Source of the DNA: Seminavis robusta | Lineage: Eukaryota; Bacillariophyta; Bacillariophyceae; Naviculales; Naviculaceae | Direction of reading: 5' to 3' | Assembly (NCBI GenBank): GCA_903772945.1 | Contig: CAICTM010000846.1 | Location: 1-45,580, forward strand | Length of the DNA: 45,580 nt | Shown: one piece after another, positions 9,250 through 18,900 of the stretch | How the letters are laid out: each line of letters opens with the position of its first letter | Position numbering within the stretch: position 1 is the stretch's first letter | Program-made: the position numbers and the translations under genes | The notes under the pieces: generated by a model | What the model saw: only the letters and a program-made list of their open reading frames with translations | Told to the model about the DNA's origin: nothing | The model's database searches: none

Positions 9250-10060
9250 TCATTCCTTACTGACGAAGTACTCTGACCTATTCGATGGTACTTTAGGAAA
9301 GTGGCAGATGGACGACTACGAAGTAGAACTTCTCCCTGATGCTAAACCCTATCATGCCAGGGCTTACCTATTCCACGGGTCCATACCAACACTCTTAAGA
9401 TGGAGGTTGAACGTCTCTGCGAGCAGGAGTACTCAAGAAGGTAAACCGTTCCGAGTGGGCGGCACCAACCTTTATCATTCCCAAGAAAGACGGATCTGTA
9501 CGATTCATCTCTGATTTCCGGGAACTGAACAAAAGGATTAAGCGGAAGCCTTATCCAATCCCAAAAAATACAGGACATGCTCTTGAACCTAGACGGATTC
9601 AAGTACGCTACTAGTCTAGACCTGAACATGGGATACTATCACATCGAGCTGTCACTCACTCGAAGCAACTCTGTACCATCGTACTCCCGTGGGGAAAGTA
9701 CGAGTACCAGAGGTTGCCAATGGGCCTATGTAATAGTCCCGACATCTTCCAAGAGAGATGGGAACACTAATGCACGACTAGAATACGTCCGTGCATACAT
9801 TGATGATCTACTCATCCTAACTAACGGCGATCTAGCAGATCACGTTGAAAAGTTGGATGAAGTTCTCCGAAGGCTTCGAGAAGCCGGACTTAAGATCAAT
9901 GCTACCAAGTCCTTCTTCGCAAGAGAGAGAACTTGAGTACCTAGGTTACTGGATTACTCGAGAAGGGATCCAACCTATAACCAAGAAAATAGACGCGATC
10001 AAGAATATCGCTCCTCCTACCAACAGGAAGAACTCCGTAGATTCATTGGACTATGTGAAC
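9250..10060 (+). pseudogene. Gypsy reverse transcriptase, frameshifted
   Basis: Conserved blocks occur in successive frames. One block, near 9445-9560, reads WAAPTFIIPKKDGSVRF then DFRELNKRIKRKPYPIP. Another near 9600 is FKYATSLDLNMGYYHIEL. The catalytic block with YIDDLLILTNGD lies near 9795, followed by LKINATKSFFARE. The order and spacing are those of Ty3/gypsy reverse transcriptase. At least three frame changes are needed to read it through. Confidence 0.82.
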
Positions 10061-10560
10061 TACTATCGAGACATGTGGATTAGACGATCACATGTACTGG
10101 CCCCACTCGCTTCGTTGACTTCCAAAACAACGAAGTGGAAATGGGAAGCGGAACACGACAAGGCCTTTAGCCAGATGAAGAAGATCATCAGCAAAGAAAC
10201 CTTGCTCGCTACCCTGACTTCAACGATACATTCGTTATCCACACGGATGCGAGTGATACTCAACTAGGTGCAGTAATTTCCCAGAAGGGAAAACCTATCG
10301 CGTTCTACAGCAGGAAGCTCAACCCTGCTCAGACACGTTACACAGTTACCGAGAAGGAACTTCTCAGTATCGTAGAAACTCTAAAAGAGTTCCCAACATT
10401 CTTCTAGGACAGAAGATCGTTGTACATACGGACCACAAGAATCTTACATGCAAGAACTTCAATACCGATCGCGTAATGCGATGGCGCCTTATTCTGGAAG
10501 AATACGGCCCTGAACTACGGTACATCAAGGCGAACAGAACATCGTCGCCGATGCGTTGTC
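10060..10560 (+). pseudogene. Gypsy RNase H, frameshifted
   Basis: Near 10225-10390 one frame reads FVIHTDASDTQLGAVISQKG then IAFYSRKLNPAQTRYTVTEK and ELLSIVETLKEF. These are the conserved RNase H blocks of Ty3/gypsy elements, with the catalytic D of TDAS and E of TEKEL. The frame breaks at about 10400 and resumes in another with the segment RWRLILEEYGPELRYIK. Confidence 0.8.
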
Positions 10561-11830
10561 GAGACTTAACATCTCCAACAACGACGGTTCTTCAGAACAG
10601 ATGGACGCCAGCGAGATCGCTGAACTCATGGCTGCAGACGAAGAGGACTTCCCTAGCGAGTTCCCTCTCTCGTTCCCCGAGATCGAACATCGCAAAAGAC
10701 GACAACGATATCAAGAAGCTCCTCAGGGACAAGCCAAACGACTACAAGAAGCAATCTTTCCCCAGAGGGATAAGTCCTACGACTTAGTAGTTAAGGACGA
10801 GAAAATCGTCGTACCTAAAACTATGCAGAAAAAGCTAGTTGAATGGTACCATGGTGTGCTGATGCATCCTGGCGAGACTCGCACGGAGCTAACCATCAGC
10901 CAACACTACACCTGGAAGAGGTCTGCGCAGGACTGTGCAGGCCGTATGTCAGCGTTGCCAAAGCTGCCAGATGAACAAACCCAAGACGCGTAAGCTGGAT
11001 TGATGCCTCCAAAGACTTGCGAGGAGATCCCTTGGGAAAGACTATGTATTGACCTGATAGGCCCTTACAACGTCGGGGATCCCAAGAAAAAGAATTCCTG
11101 CACACTTCATTGCTTGACAATGATTGATCCGTAACCGGATGGTTCGAGATTGCAGAGATCTGCTCCAAGCAGCAGACGAAGTAGCCATCGTCCTAGAACA
11201 AACGTGGCTTACCGGTATCCATGGCCTGCTGAGGTTATCATGGATAGAGGACGCGAGTTCCGCGCAGAGGTCGAAAAGACACTCCGGGATGATATGGACT
11301 TCGTCGCAAGTTCATCACGACGCGTAACCCTCAAGCCAACTCTATGTCGAGCGTGCTCATCAAACCATACGTAACTTGATCGCTGTTCAAAAACATCAAG
11401 TGCCAAGACGACCTCGTGAATGGATCCTGGGATGGAGTCCTCACCGCGGTTCGCTTTGCAATGAATGCCACGATTCATACCACCTTGCGCGCAACGCCCG
11501 CACAGCTCTGTTCAATCGTGACGCGATTCACAACGTCCGGTTCGAAGCCAACTGGAAGTACATTAAGGAACGTCGCCAACGACTAATCCAACAAAACAAC
11601 GATAGGGAAACGCACGCGTGTCCCTCATCAATACAATGTCAACATACTGTGATGATTCACAGTATCAGCACCGCAAGTACGGTCAGCCAAGTACAAAGGT
11701 CCTTACACTATAGACCGAGTCAATGACAATGGCACTGTACGGCTCCAACATGCTACCGCCAACGCGGCACAGTCTACCAGACTTGGAACATTAGTATTTA
11801 CACCCATAGAAGGCTGATCCCCTTGTAGAT
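10560..11830 (+). pseudogene. Gypsy integrase, frameshifted
   Basis: VEWYHGVLMHPGETRTELTI at about 10838-10895 matches the H-H part of the integrase zinc finger. C-X2-C-like and core segments follow in different frames, including PWPAEVIMDRGREF near 11218, where the second catalytic Asp is expected. A basic C-terminal region runs to about 11830. The domain order after RNase H confirms a Ty3/gypsy arrangement. It is broken by several frame changes. Confidence 0.72.
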
Positions 11831-11948
11831 TGACATCGTGCGACGCACATGTCTACATCCAAATCTCATGAGAGTGCCCCGCACTTTAAATCATATGTTC
11901 TCTTGTCCGACTGCTGTTGGCCTTCTGTGACCCTTGTCAGGGGGCGAA

Positions 11949-12366
11949 TGCAATACACGGCTCTAAGCCTTATTCGCGACCATCCTAGATAGGGTTTGAG
12001 TTCACTCATGACTGAGTCTCTCGTGATAGTCATTTGAGACAGGGTTCTCAATGACCGCGCTAGTCATACTAGGTTGATGATAAACATCGCTCTAGATATT
12101 TAGCTAGCGTGGAGTACTTCCACGCTACTAGATCCAAGCTAGACAAACCTTCCCGTTCCGTTTTAGGATCGTGAAAGACGTAGGATTACACCACAACCTA
12201 CTCTATCACACTTTACAGTCTCCCGCGGGAGCCAGATCTACGATCCCTTGATGATATCTCTCTCTCGTGATTAGTTTTCATAGCTTTCTAATCTCTCCTC
12301 ATAACTTTCATTCTCTCAAACTCAAAACACTCGAAAGATCTTTACACTAGCTTTTAGCGTAGTGCA
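11949..12366 (+). repeat. Gypsy 3' LTR
   Basis: 418 bp, the partner of 7772-8199. Differences seen on reading are nearly all single-base or few-base deletions, with hardly any substitution. Confidence 0.88.
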
Positions 12367-12730
12367 CTTGCGGTAGACCGGTTTCTCTCCAGCACGGCGA
12401 CGAATGACACAGCATCCTCCAAACATTTGGTCGGATGTTGCTTCATTCTTGTGTCCGGGTAGTTTTTTGGTGCACGTGTTGCTGGTGTGTTTGCTGTTGG
12501 GGCCAAGGCCATGCGACCAGCAATAATACATCGGGACGCCATCTGGGCTTCCTTTCGTCATGTAGCTTTTGGTAATGGGAGTTTCGACGGCCTTGTTGGC
12601 ATAGCCAACTTCTTTTGTAGTGAGGATGCGACGGCGTTCTTTGTCGGCTGAAATGAAGTGCGTCTGTAGCGTTTCGAACGATTCCTGTTCCACAATTGTT
12701 TTCTTTCTCCAGTCCTTAATGCTTTCGGAA
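12367..12730 (-). pseudogene. Copia gag C-terminal part with zinc knuckle
   Basis: The segment ESIKDWRKKT, then TLQTHFISADKERRR, is followed by a knuckle-like motif YCWSHGLGPNSKHTSNTC (C-X2-H...H-X4-C). This is the usual end of diatom Copia gag. It is separated from the N-terminal gag piece by the ~0.9-kb segment. At its distal end it reads GEKPVYRK and continues in frame across the gypsy insertion into PQRQ. Confidence 0.78.
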
Positions 12731-13647
12731 CAGAGGTACGGTGAAGTACGTCACTCGGAAGAGGTACGTGTCTTGTGAGTACCGTGTGAGTGCCGGTTCG
12801 TTTGCCAGTATCCTCCAGGCACGACTGGGAAAATCGCTTCTTCCGTGAGGAAAATCGCGAAAATCGAAGATCGACAATGGCACTTCTTCCGCTATCGGCC
12901 GTCTGAACTAGGCCGATTAACAAGAAGGTGGCTGGTGTATCTTGTCAAGCACCCTTTGGTTGATAGGTGACCGTCTTGGTTGGGCTCAATCGGTCGCGAT
13001 TCCAGTTTTCGGCACGATCGGGAATTCCTTGTCGATTTCCTCTTGTTCTGTCGAACTCTTCCACTCTTCCACTCTTCCACTCTTCCACTCTTCCACTCTG
13101 CGTGTAGCCACTCTTGTGTCGCTATGCGGCTATGTTAATCCTATGAGCTTTTCTTCCAGAAGGCTCAGTGTAGATACACAAGAGCTGGGATGGAGAGCTC
13201 AATCTGATGGAGATCTCCTTCCTCTGGTGGTGTTGAAGCCACTCAACCAGCACTGCTTGCAATGGTTGGTGGGGCGCTGACTACCCTGGTACAGACCATG
13301 CAGGATCTACTCTACTGCAGGGCTAGGATGTACTCTCTGGGTTCACAGGTTACTATTCATTTACTTGATTCTTCTTACTATGCTAGCTAGATAGATCAAC
13401 TCAACACAACACTTCCTCGAGAGCAATCCACTGACAGGATAGTTGCTTTTGGAGAGGCAATCCTCTATACGGATCACTTCTAGAGAAGGTTTGTTGATGC
13501 CTATCATACTCAGGGTATACATGCTGTATGTCATGCATACACATGGTACCTAGGTTTGCCTCAGCAATACATACAGTGCTGGATGATAGCATTGCTGGCT
13601 GTACTCTTTGACTGTACACGGGTTTCAGCAATGATGTCATACAGCTA
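12731..13647. other. ~0.9-kb segment of unknown origin inside Copia gag
   Basis: Removing this stretch brings the two gag pieces together, so it is almost certainly an insertion. No long open frame, LTR, terminal inverted repeat or clear target duplication could be found by eye. It contains a five-copy ACTCTTCC tandem repeat. Edges are known only to within about 20 bp. Confidence 0.6.
13055..13099 (+). repeat. Tandem repeat of ACTCTTCC
   Basis: Five perfect copies of the 8-mer ACTCTTCC in a row, plus a partial ACTCT. It lies inside the unknown segment in the Copia gag region. Confidence 0.9.
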
Positions 13648-14379
13648 AGTCTGCACAGCTATGGCGCACCCAGTGGCGCTTTCATGGATCCTCTTTTGGA
13701 TCTTATCGGCGTCCATGAATACCCCACTCTTGGTAAGGTTCTTGATCGCGGCACGGACTGCCATTTTGTCCGTAATGGCGTCATGGTCACGTGCAAACTT
13801 CTGCGCATCCTTGATCTGATTGTAGAGATCTTCGATGGGCTGTGTTGGGCTCCAAGCTGCATGCATTTGGTCCCAATTGTCCTCGAGGTCATCGGCATGT
13901 ACTGTTCCGTAGGTAGTGTCGAGATGGGTTAGGATTGCAAGGACGGTAACTTGGGCATATCCATACATTTCATGCTTGAGAATCTTTGTGAAGGTGTCGG
14001 GGACAGCTTCCAGGAGTTGCTTCTTGAGAGCATTTTGCGTCTCTTTGTAGAATAGGAACCGTAGCTCGTGTGCTGCAAATAGACGGTTGGTTTCTGTAAT
14101 TTGTGCTGCAGTTGCAGTGCCAGCATGTACGGGGTTAGGCCCTGGATGTGCAGGGTTTACCCATGCGATGGCATCTGGGAGTGCAATGAAGGTAGCTGCT
14201 GGTAGGACCAGTGCTAGGTGGCCATAATGGCCTCCTCCGAGTGTCGAAGAGATGGCCATGGCATTGGCATTGATCTCTTGGTGAAGCACTTTGAGGGTGT
14301 TGTAGTTGGGCTTGTCATCCATAGAGATGGGTGTCAGGGTTGACGTGGTGAAGTGGTCGGATGCCACGAAAGTCGCCAT
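13648..14379 (-). pseudogene. Copia gag N-terminal part
   Basis: Begins at an ATG 90 bp inside the 5' LTR and runs about 244 aa. Segments such as DDLEDNWDQMHAAW, PTQPIEDLYNQIKDAQKF and DKMAVRAAIKNLTKSGVF are typical of the gag of diatom Copia elements. It ends prematurely at QT-stop (13645) where the unknown segment begins. The zinc-knuckle half is at 12367-12730. Confidence 0.78.
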
Positions 14380-14469
14380 CTTGATGTTGACGGGGAGGGT
14401 GAACGGCAGCTATATTGCTGTTGCTCTCGGAGCGAGAGTTCGTTGGTTGGTTAAAGGATTGTTAATAAC

Positions 14470-14645
14470 TGTTGATCCAGGCTGGGGCCCAGTGAAGAAT
14501 TAGTTAGTAAAGATTTGTTATTAACAATTATGAGCTAAGTTCTTGGTGGATGTCCCTGGCTGGAGCACACAGGCCAGCTGGGGAGTGCCTACTCTAACAG
14601 CTCCTAACGGCTAGTAATTCATGCATTGCTGGCTTGCTGACATCA
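14470..14645 (-). repeat. Copia 5' LTR
   Basis: Partner of 3672-3847; 176 bp, apparently without mismatch. Because the element lies on the minus strand, this is its 5' LTR, and transcription from it should run leftward. Its outer edge is 154 bp from the ATG of the methyltransferase-like gene. Confidence 0.85.
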
Positions 14646-14799
14646 TGATTGTGATTGGGATCTGGGATCTGGACTGCCACTTAAAGACTTAAGGGTCAGA
14701 GGTGCCAGATCAACAGATCGGATTCGATTCGATTCTCGATTCATCATTCCCCATGGTCGCATCACTCTCTCGGGAAACTTGAAGCAAACAGTGCGAGGG

Positions 14800-15843
14800 A
14801 TGGCAGATAGCAACAGCAATATAGCAATCATTGAGGACACTAGCAGCGCAACCAATAGTACACCAAGCATCAGAGCTTCCTCTCGAAAGAACCGAGTTTA
14901 TGTGTTTCGAGACTTTCTGTTGAAGACATATGGCAATCACAACAATGGCAGTGCGGATTGCCTGTTGAAACCTGGGGCTGTGATGCTGGATGTAGCCGGT
15001 GGGAAGGGTGACTTGTCATGGTTGCTCTTGAATGCCGATGGTATTGAATCCATTGTGTTGGATCCGAGGAGTTTGGCGTCCGCAAACCATTTGATTCGAT
15101 CGGTCCATTGGTTGGAAGAACATCCAAAAGAAGCCAAACTACGAGCCGTTCCTAGTCGTCTCACACACCAACCACTAGCTGCTCTGGTGCCGATGATAAT
15201 TGAAAAAAGGGATCAGCGACGGCAAGGCCAAATAGCTGATAGACAGGACAAAGAGTTCCTGGAGCCCCGGCATTTGCAGTTGAAACTAGATACTGCTTTG
15301 GTGGAGGCCATACGACAATCGATCCAAGAGGAAAGTGTTGCTGCTACAAATCGGCAGCATTGCCCAAGTACTTGGTTGAGATTTTGGGATGCAAACATGA
15401 AAAGTAATTGTGGGCAACAAGTGACTGCATCTGAGCCTTGTTTCTTACCGGAGAGTGAACGACATCAAGAGGTTGATGCCGAACAAACCATTCAGAATGC
15501 CTCTGAAGCCTGGGGCTTGCTGCAGAGGATTCAGCTGATAGTAGGGTTTCATCCAGACCAGGCCACTGAAGCCTGTTTGGACTTAGCCGTGTTACTCAAG
15601 GTTCCAGTCGCGATTGTGCCTTGCTGTGTTTTTCCTTCCGAATTTCCAGACCGGAGACTAGAAATAGAACAAGAGAACTATGACGGGGCTGTGACCAGGA
15701 CAACGACACGGGTGCGAGACTACCATCAACTGCTTCTCTACTTACAACAGAAGCAGCCGAAACTGCGAAAAGACACGCTGGCCTTTCATCAGACTGAAAC
15801 ATCGCGGAATATCGTCCTCTATGCGCTTCCAGAGGAGATTTGA
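14800..15843 (+). CDS. SAM-dependent methyltransferase-like protein
   Basis: 347 aa from the ATG at 14800; the frame is open seven codons upstream without an ATG. Residues 62-72 read MLDVAGGKGDL, a Rossmann methyltransferase motif I that should bind S-adenosylmethionine, with the acidic motif II at VLDPR (86-90). After a poorly conserved charged insert (about 110-235) comes VGFHPDQATE (248-257) and VPCCVFP (273-279). These resemble motif IV/V of the METTL25/Trm13-like class, where a (G/H)xHPD..T and a Cys-Cys pair recur. The substrate cannot be told; RNA or small-molecule methylation is possible. No organelle signal is evident. The gene is convergent with the SWI/SNF gene, 111 bp apart, and the Copia LTR sits in its presumed promoter. 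No intron is apparent. Confidence 0.75.
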   Translation: MADSNSNIAIIEDTSSATNSTPSIRASSRKNRVYVFRDFLLKTYGNHNNGSADCLLKPGAVMLDVAGGKGDLSWLLLNADGIESIVLDPRSLASANHLIRSVHWLEEHPKEAKLRAVPSRLTHQPLAALVPMIIEKRDQRRQGQIADRQDKEFLEPRHLQLKLDTALVEAIRQSIQEESVAATNRQHCPSTWLRFWDANMKSNCGQQVTASEPCFLPESERHQEVDAEQTIQNASEAWGLLQRIQLIVGFHPDQATEACLDLAVLLKVPVAIVPCCVFPSEFPDRRLEIEQENYDGAVTRTTTRVRDYHQLLLYLQQKQPKLRKDTLAFHQTETSRNIVLYALPEEI

Positions 15844-15954
15844 TGTTGTTTGTACCAGCTAGTACACGTAGAGAAAAACAAACAGTCTCATCTTGCACCA
15901 CGGTGCTGGAGAGATATTTCCATATCGTGACAAAACTGAATCTCTAAAGTTTAT

Positions 15955-18900
15955 CTATGTTCGTTTTCGTCTGGCCCGCCTTTTCTTCGGAGTTGGTTCG
16001 GGTGGTGGTGGCGGCGGTTCATCTTCCTCCTCTTCACCTTCAGCGTCGGCCTCTTCGGCTTTTGACGAAGCCTTGAGGGACAACTTGATACGAAGCTTCT
16101 TCTTGGGGGCTTTCTTCTTTCCAGGAGATGGGAGTTGCTCTTCTGAGAAACCGTTTCGCTTCAGCACACGATCCAGCTCCTTTTCAAGAGCTAGAACATC
16201 TTTGACAACCCAGGAACCCTCGCCGTTGAACTTTACGGCATTGGCAATCATCAACTTCCAATCGTCCTTGTATTCGGAAAAGTGCGTGTACAGCTTCCCC
16301 CTGCACTTTCGCAAGATGTCATTGATGGCAATCGGTTTGTCAATCAGCTCGTAGTAATCGGGGAACTGCTGTGGTGCTGGCTTTTCCAGGAATAAGTCAG
16401 CCAGCCGACGTTTCGTCCCCGGCTCTTTCAATGCGACTACGGTCTTTGTGCAGCTAATGAGCTTTCGGAAGGTCCAGTCGGTGAGCTCGTTTCCGATAGC
16501 GGCGCCGGCATCTCCAGAGGGGGCAACATCTTCGTCCTCTTCGTCGCCGTCACTATCGGCTTCTGGTGCATTCACAGCGGCTTTCTTCCCTCCCTTCCTG
16601 GCTTTCTTTCGTGCGTTCTTTTCTTTTTCCTCTTCGACGGCCTTTTTGTCCATCATCCGCATGAACTGCTTCTCTGTCAAGCCATCGTCGTAAACAACAG
16701 CCTTCCTCTTTCTTGAGTTGTTGTCTACGTCATTGTCAGCATTATTCTCATACTTCTGCTTCCCACCGGGAAAGTTAATCCAGTCGGGGACATCATCTGG
16801 TGATTCAAACAGCTCTGCCTGTGGAAGGCCATCGCGAACACGTCTGTTGTCGTAATCACAATACATTTCATAGTCTCTGTCGTTGTTGCTGATAAGCTCG
16901 TTGAAATCTTCCTTTTCTTTTTCGCTTACAGCGCTATCGTCGTCCTCGTCACCGTTGTCAGATCCCGATTTTTCGGATGGCCCCTTGTTCGTCGACTGAG
17001 CGTTGGAGCTATCAAAGTCGGTAAGAAGAATCTCCATCAGCTGTTTTCGCTCCAAACTGTTGTCGCTCTCGACGCTCCCTTTGTTGAACTTTCCGGCTTC
17101 CACCACCAAAGCAGCGGTGTTGAGCTTTTCCGTGGCACGGCTAAGAATCTTCTCTTCCACAGGTGAATTCGTGCACAGTCGGAACACTGACACATCAGAG
17201 CGTTGTCCGATCCGATGAGCACGATCTACAACAAAACAAAAGCGAAAAGGAATGGTGAGAGGGCGGCCCCGCAGTTAGCATCCGTCCAACCAAACCTCGA
17301 ACTACGTATAGCTCGCAACATACCTTGTGCTTGAAGGTCCATCTGAGCAACAAGAGGTAGGTCGAAGAAAAAAAGTACGTTAGTAACTGGCAGACAGGAC
17401 ATTTCAAGGCAAAACCAGGGTGGATAACGGACCATTGGATTCCAGTCACTGTCAAAAATCACAACAGTGTCAGCGGCAGTCAGGTTGAGCCCCAAGCCTC
17501 TGTGCCATTCAACCACACGTGAACATGTATCAAAGCACGCGTTAGTTAGTGGCTTCAAATTGTACGCGAGGCAACACACAAAGAAGATATTTACATACCC
17601 TGCCCGAGTTGACAGCAAGAAAATGAAGTATGGAGAGTCGGGGGCGTTGAACTTGTACATGCGCTTTTCGCGTTCATCGGCGGGAGTGGATCCGTCGAGC
17701 CGAAGCGACATGTATCCGCGGAGAGAAAAGTAATCTTCCAGAATTGTCATGACAGCCGTCATCTGCGTGAAGATCAAGACCCTGTGTCCAGCGGCCTTGA
17801 GTTTTGGGAGCATCTTGTCCAGCAAAGCCACTTTGGCGGAACAACGAACAATCGTGTCATTGATCTGATAACCTTCCGGAGAGAACAGCATGGGATGGTT
17901 GCAGACTTTTCGAAGCTGCATGACAACATTGTTCAGTCCGCGGCTGGGTATTGATGGCTGGGAAGATGAATCACCAGTGAGGTTGTTTGATTCCACCGCT
18001 TTGACACTAATCTGCTTGTACAACTCTTTTTGCCAGGACGAAAGCTCACAACGAAGCACCTTCTCAACCTTTTCAGGCAATTGATCCAGAACCTTACATA
18101 ATTGACATCATATATCGCAAGGTGAGTCAACCTCGACACACGAGATCCAGTTCCACACAAACCCCCATGACCTACCTCTGACTTGACACGTCTCAGCATA
18201 AAAGGCCTCAGCAGCTCATGCAATCGATGAATGATAAGCATTCGCTCTTCGTTGCTCAAAAGCTCGTCGGCTTCGTCTTTTTCACCGTTGGGACCGGCAT
18301 TGGCATTGCTCGATCCAAATTGCGAGAAAGGACGGCTGAACCACTGATCAAAAGTTTCCACCGAATTGAAGATGGCCGGTAACAGAAAGTTCAGCAAAGA
18401 CCACAGTTCCGACAACTGATTCATCAGCGGCGTCCCCGTCAGCAAGACACGATATTCCGTATTGTAATGTGTCCCCAGAGTCACGGCAAACTTGGATTGT
18501 GCATTCTTCATCCTATGTCCCTCATCAACGATAGCATAAGTCCAGTCAATCTTGCGCAAATACTTCTTGTCCTTGATGATGTACTCGTAAGTGGTCAAAA
18601 GTACGTTGAAATGTCCCTTGCTGACTTGGTCCTTGTAGATTTCTCTGCGTACCGCCGGCGTCCCCTTGTAGCACACCAAACGGGCTGAAGGGCACCATTT
18701 GATGAATTCGTTCTGCCAATTGGAGAGAGTTGACAGAGGGACGATCACGAGGTACGGGCCCAAATTGTTCTTGAACTCCATGAGATAACCAACCAAAGAA
18801 ATTGCTTGAATGGTCTTTCCCAGACCTGAACAGTGAGAAGGAAAACGCAAGGCACAAACATGGAGTGGGAGTGAGGTTCCCCTTCAAAGTCAAGTGTAAC

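Larger units (their letters stand above)
7772..12366 (+). mobile_element. Ty3/gypsy LTR retrotransposon inside Copia
   Basis: Plus-strand element with LTRs of 428 bp (7772-8199) and 418 bp (11949-12366), both TGCAATACAC...GTAGTGCA. It is flanked by the 4-bp duplication CTTG (7768-7771 and 12367-12370). A purine-rich tract AGGGGGCGAA precedes the 3' LTR. The internal order is protease-like, reverse transcriptase, RNase H, integrase, as in Ty3/gypsy. The space for gag is only about 0.5 kb, much shorter than usual. Coding frames are broken by many small indels. Confidence 0.88.
3672..14645 (-). mobile_element. Copia LTR retrotransposon with nested insertions
   Basis: Direct repeats of 176 bp (TGTTGATCC...GACATCA on the plus strand, so TG...CA) bound a minus-strand element. 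Its order is gag, zinc knuckle, protease, integrase, reverse transcriptase, RNase H, as in Ty1/Copia. The pieces rejoin in frame when a LINE fragment (6671-7251) and a Ty3/gypsy element (7772-12366) are removed. A third ~0.9-kb segment (about 12731-13647) splits gag. Pol has a frameshift near 4715, and RNase H runs straight into the 3' LTR without the usual C-terminal part or polypurine tract. No target duplication is evident around the outer LTRs: flanks are GATCC at the left and TGATT at the right. The copy is defective. Confidence 0.85.

Noticed and set aside
13055..13099. Five ACTCTTCC copies as a possible CRISPR-like array
   Set aside because: Units are contiguous with no spacers; a simple tandem repeat in a eukaryotic window.
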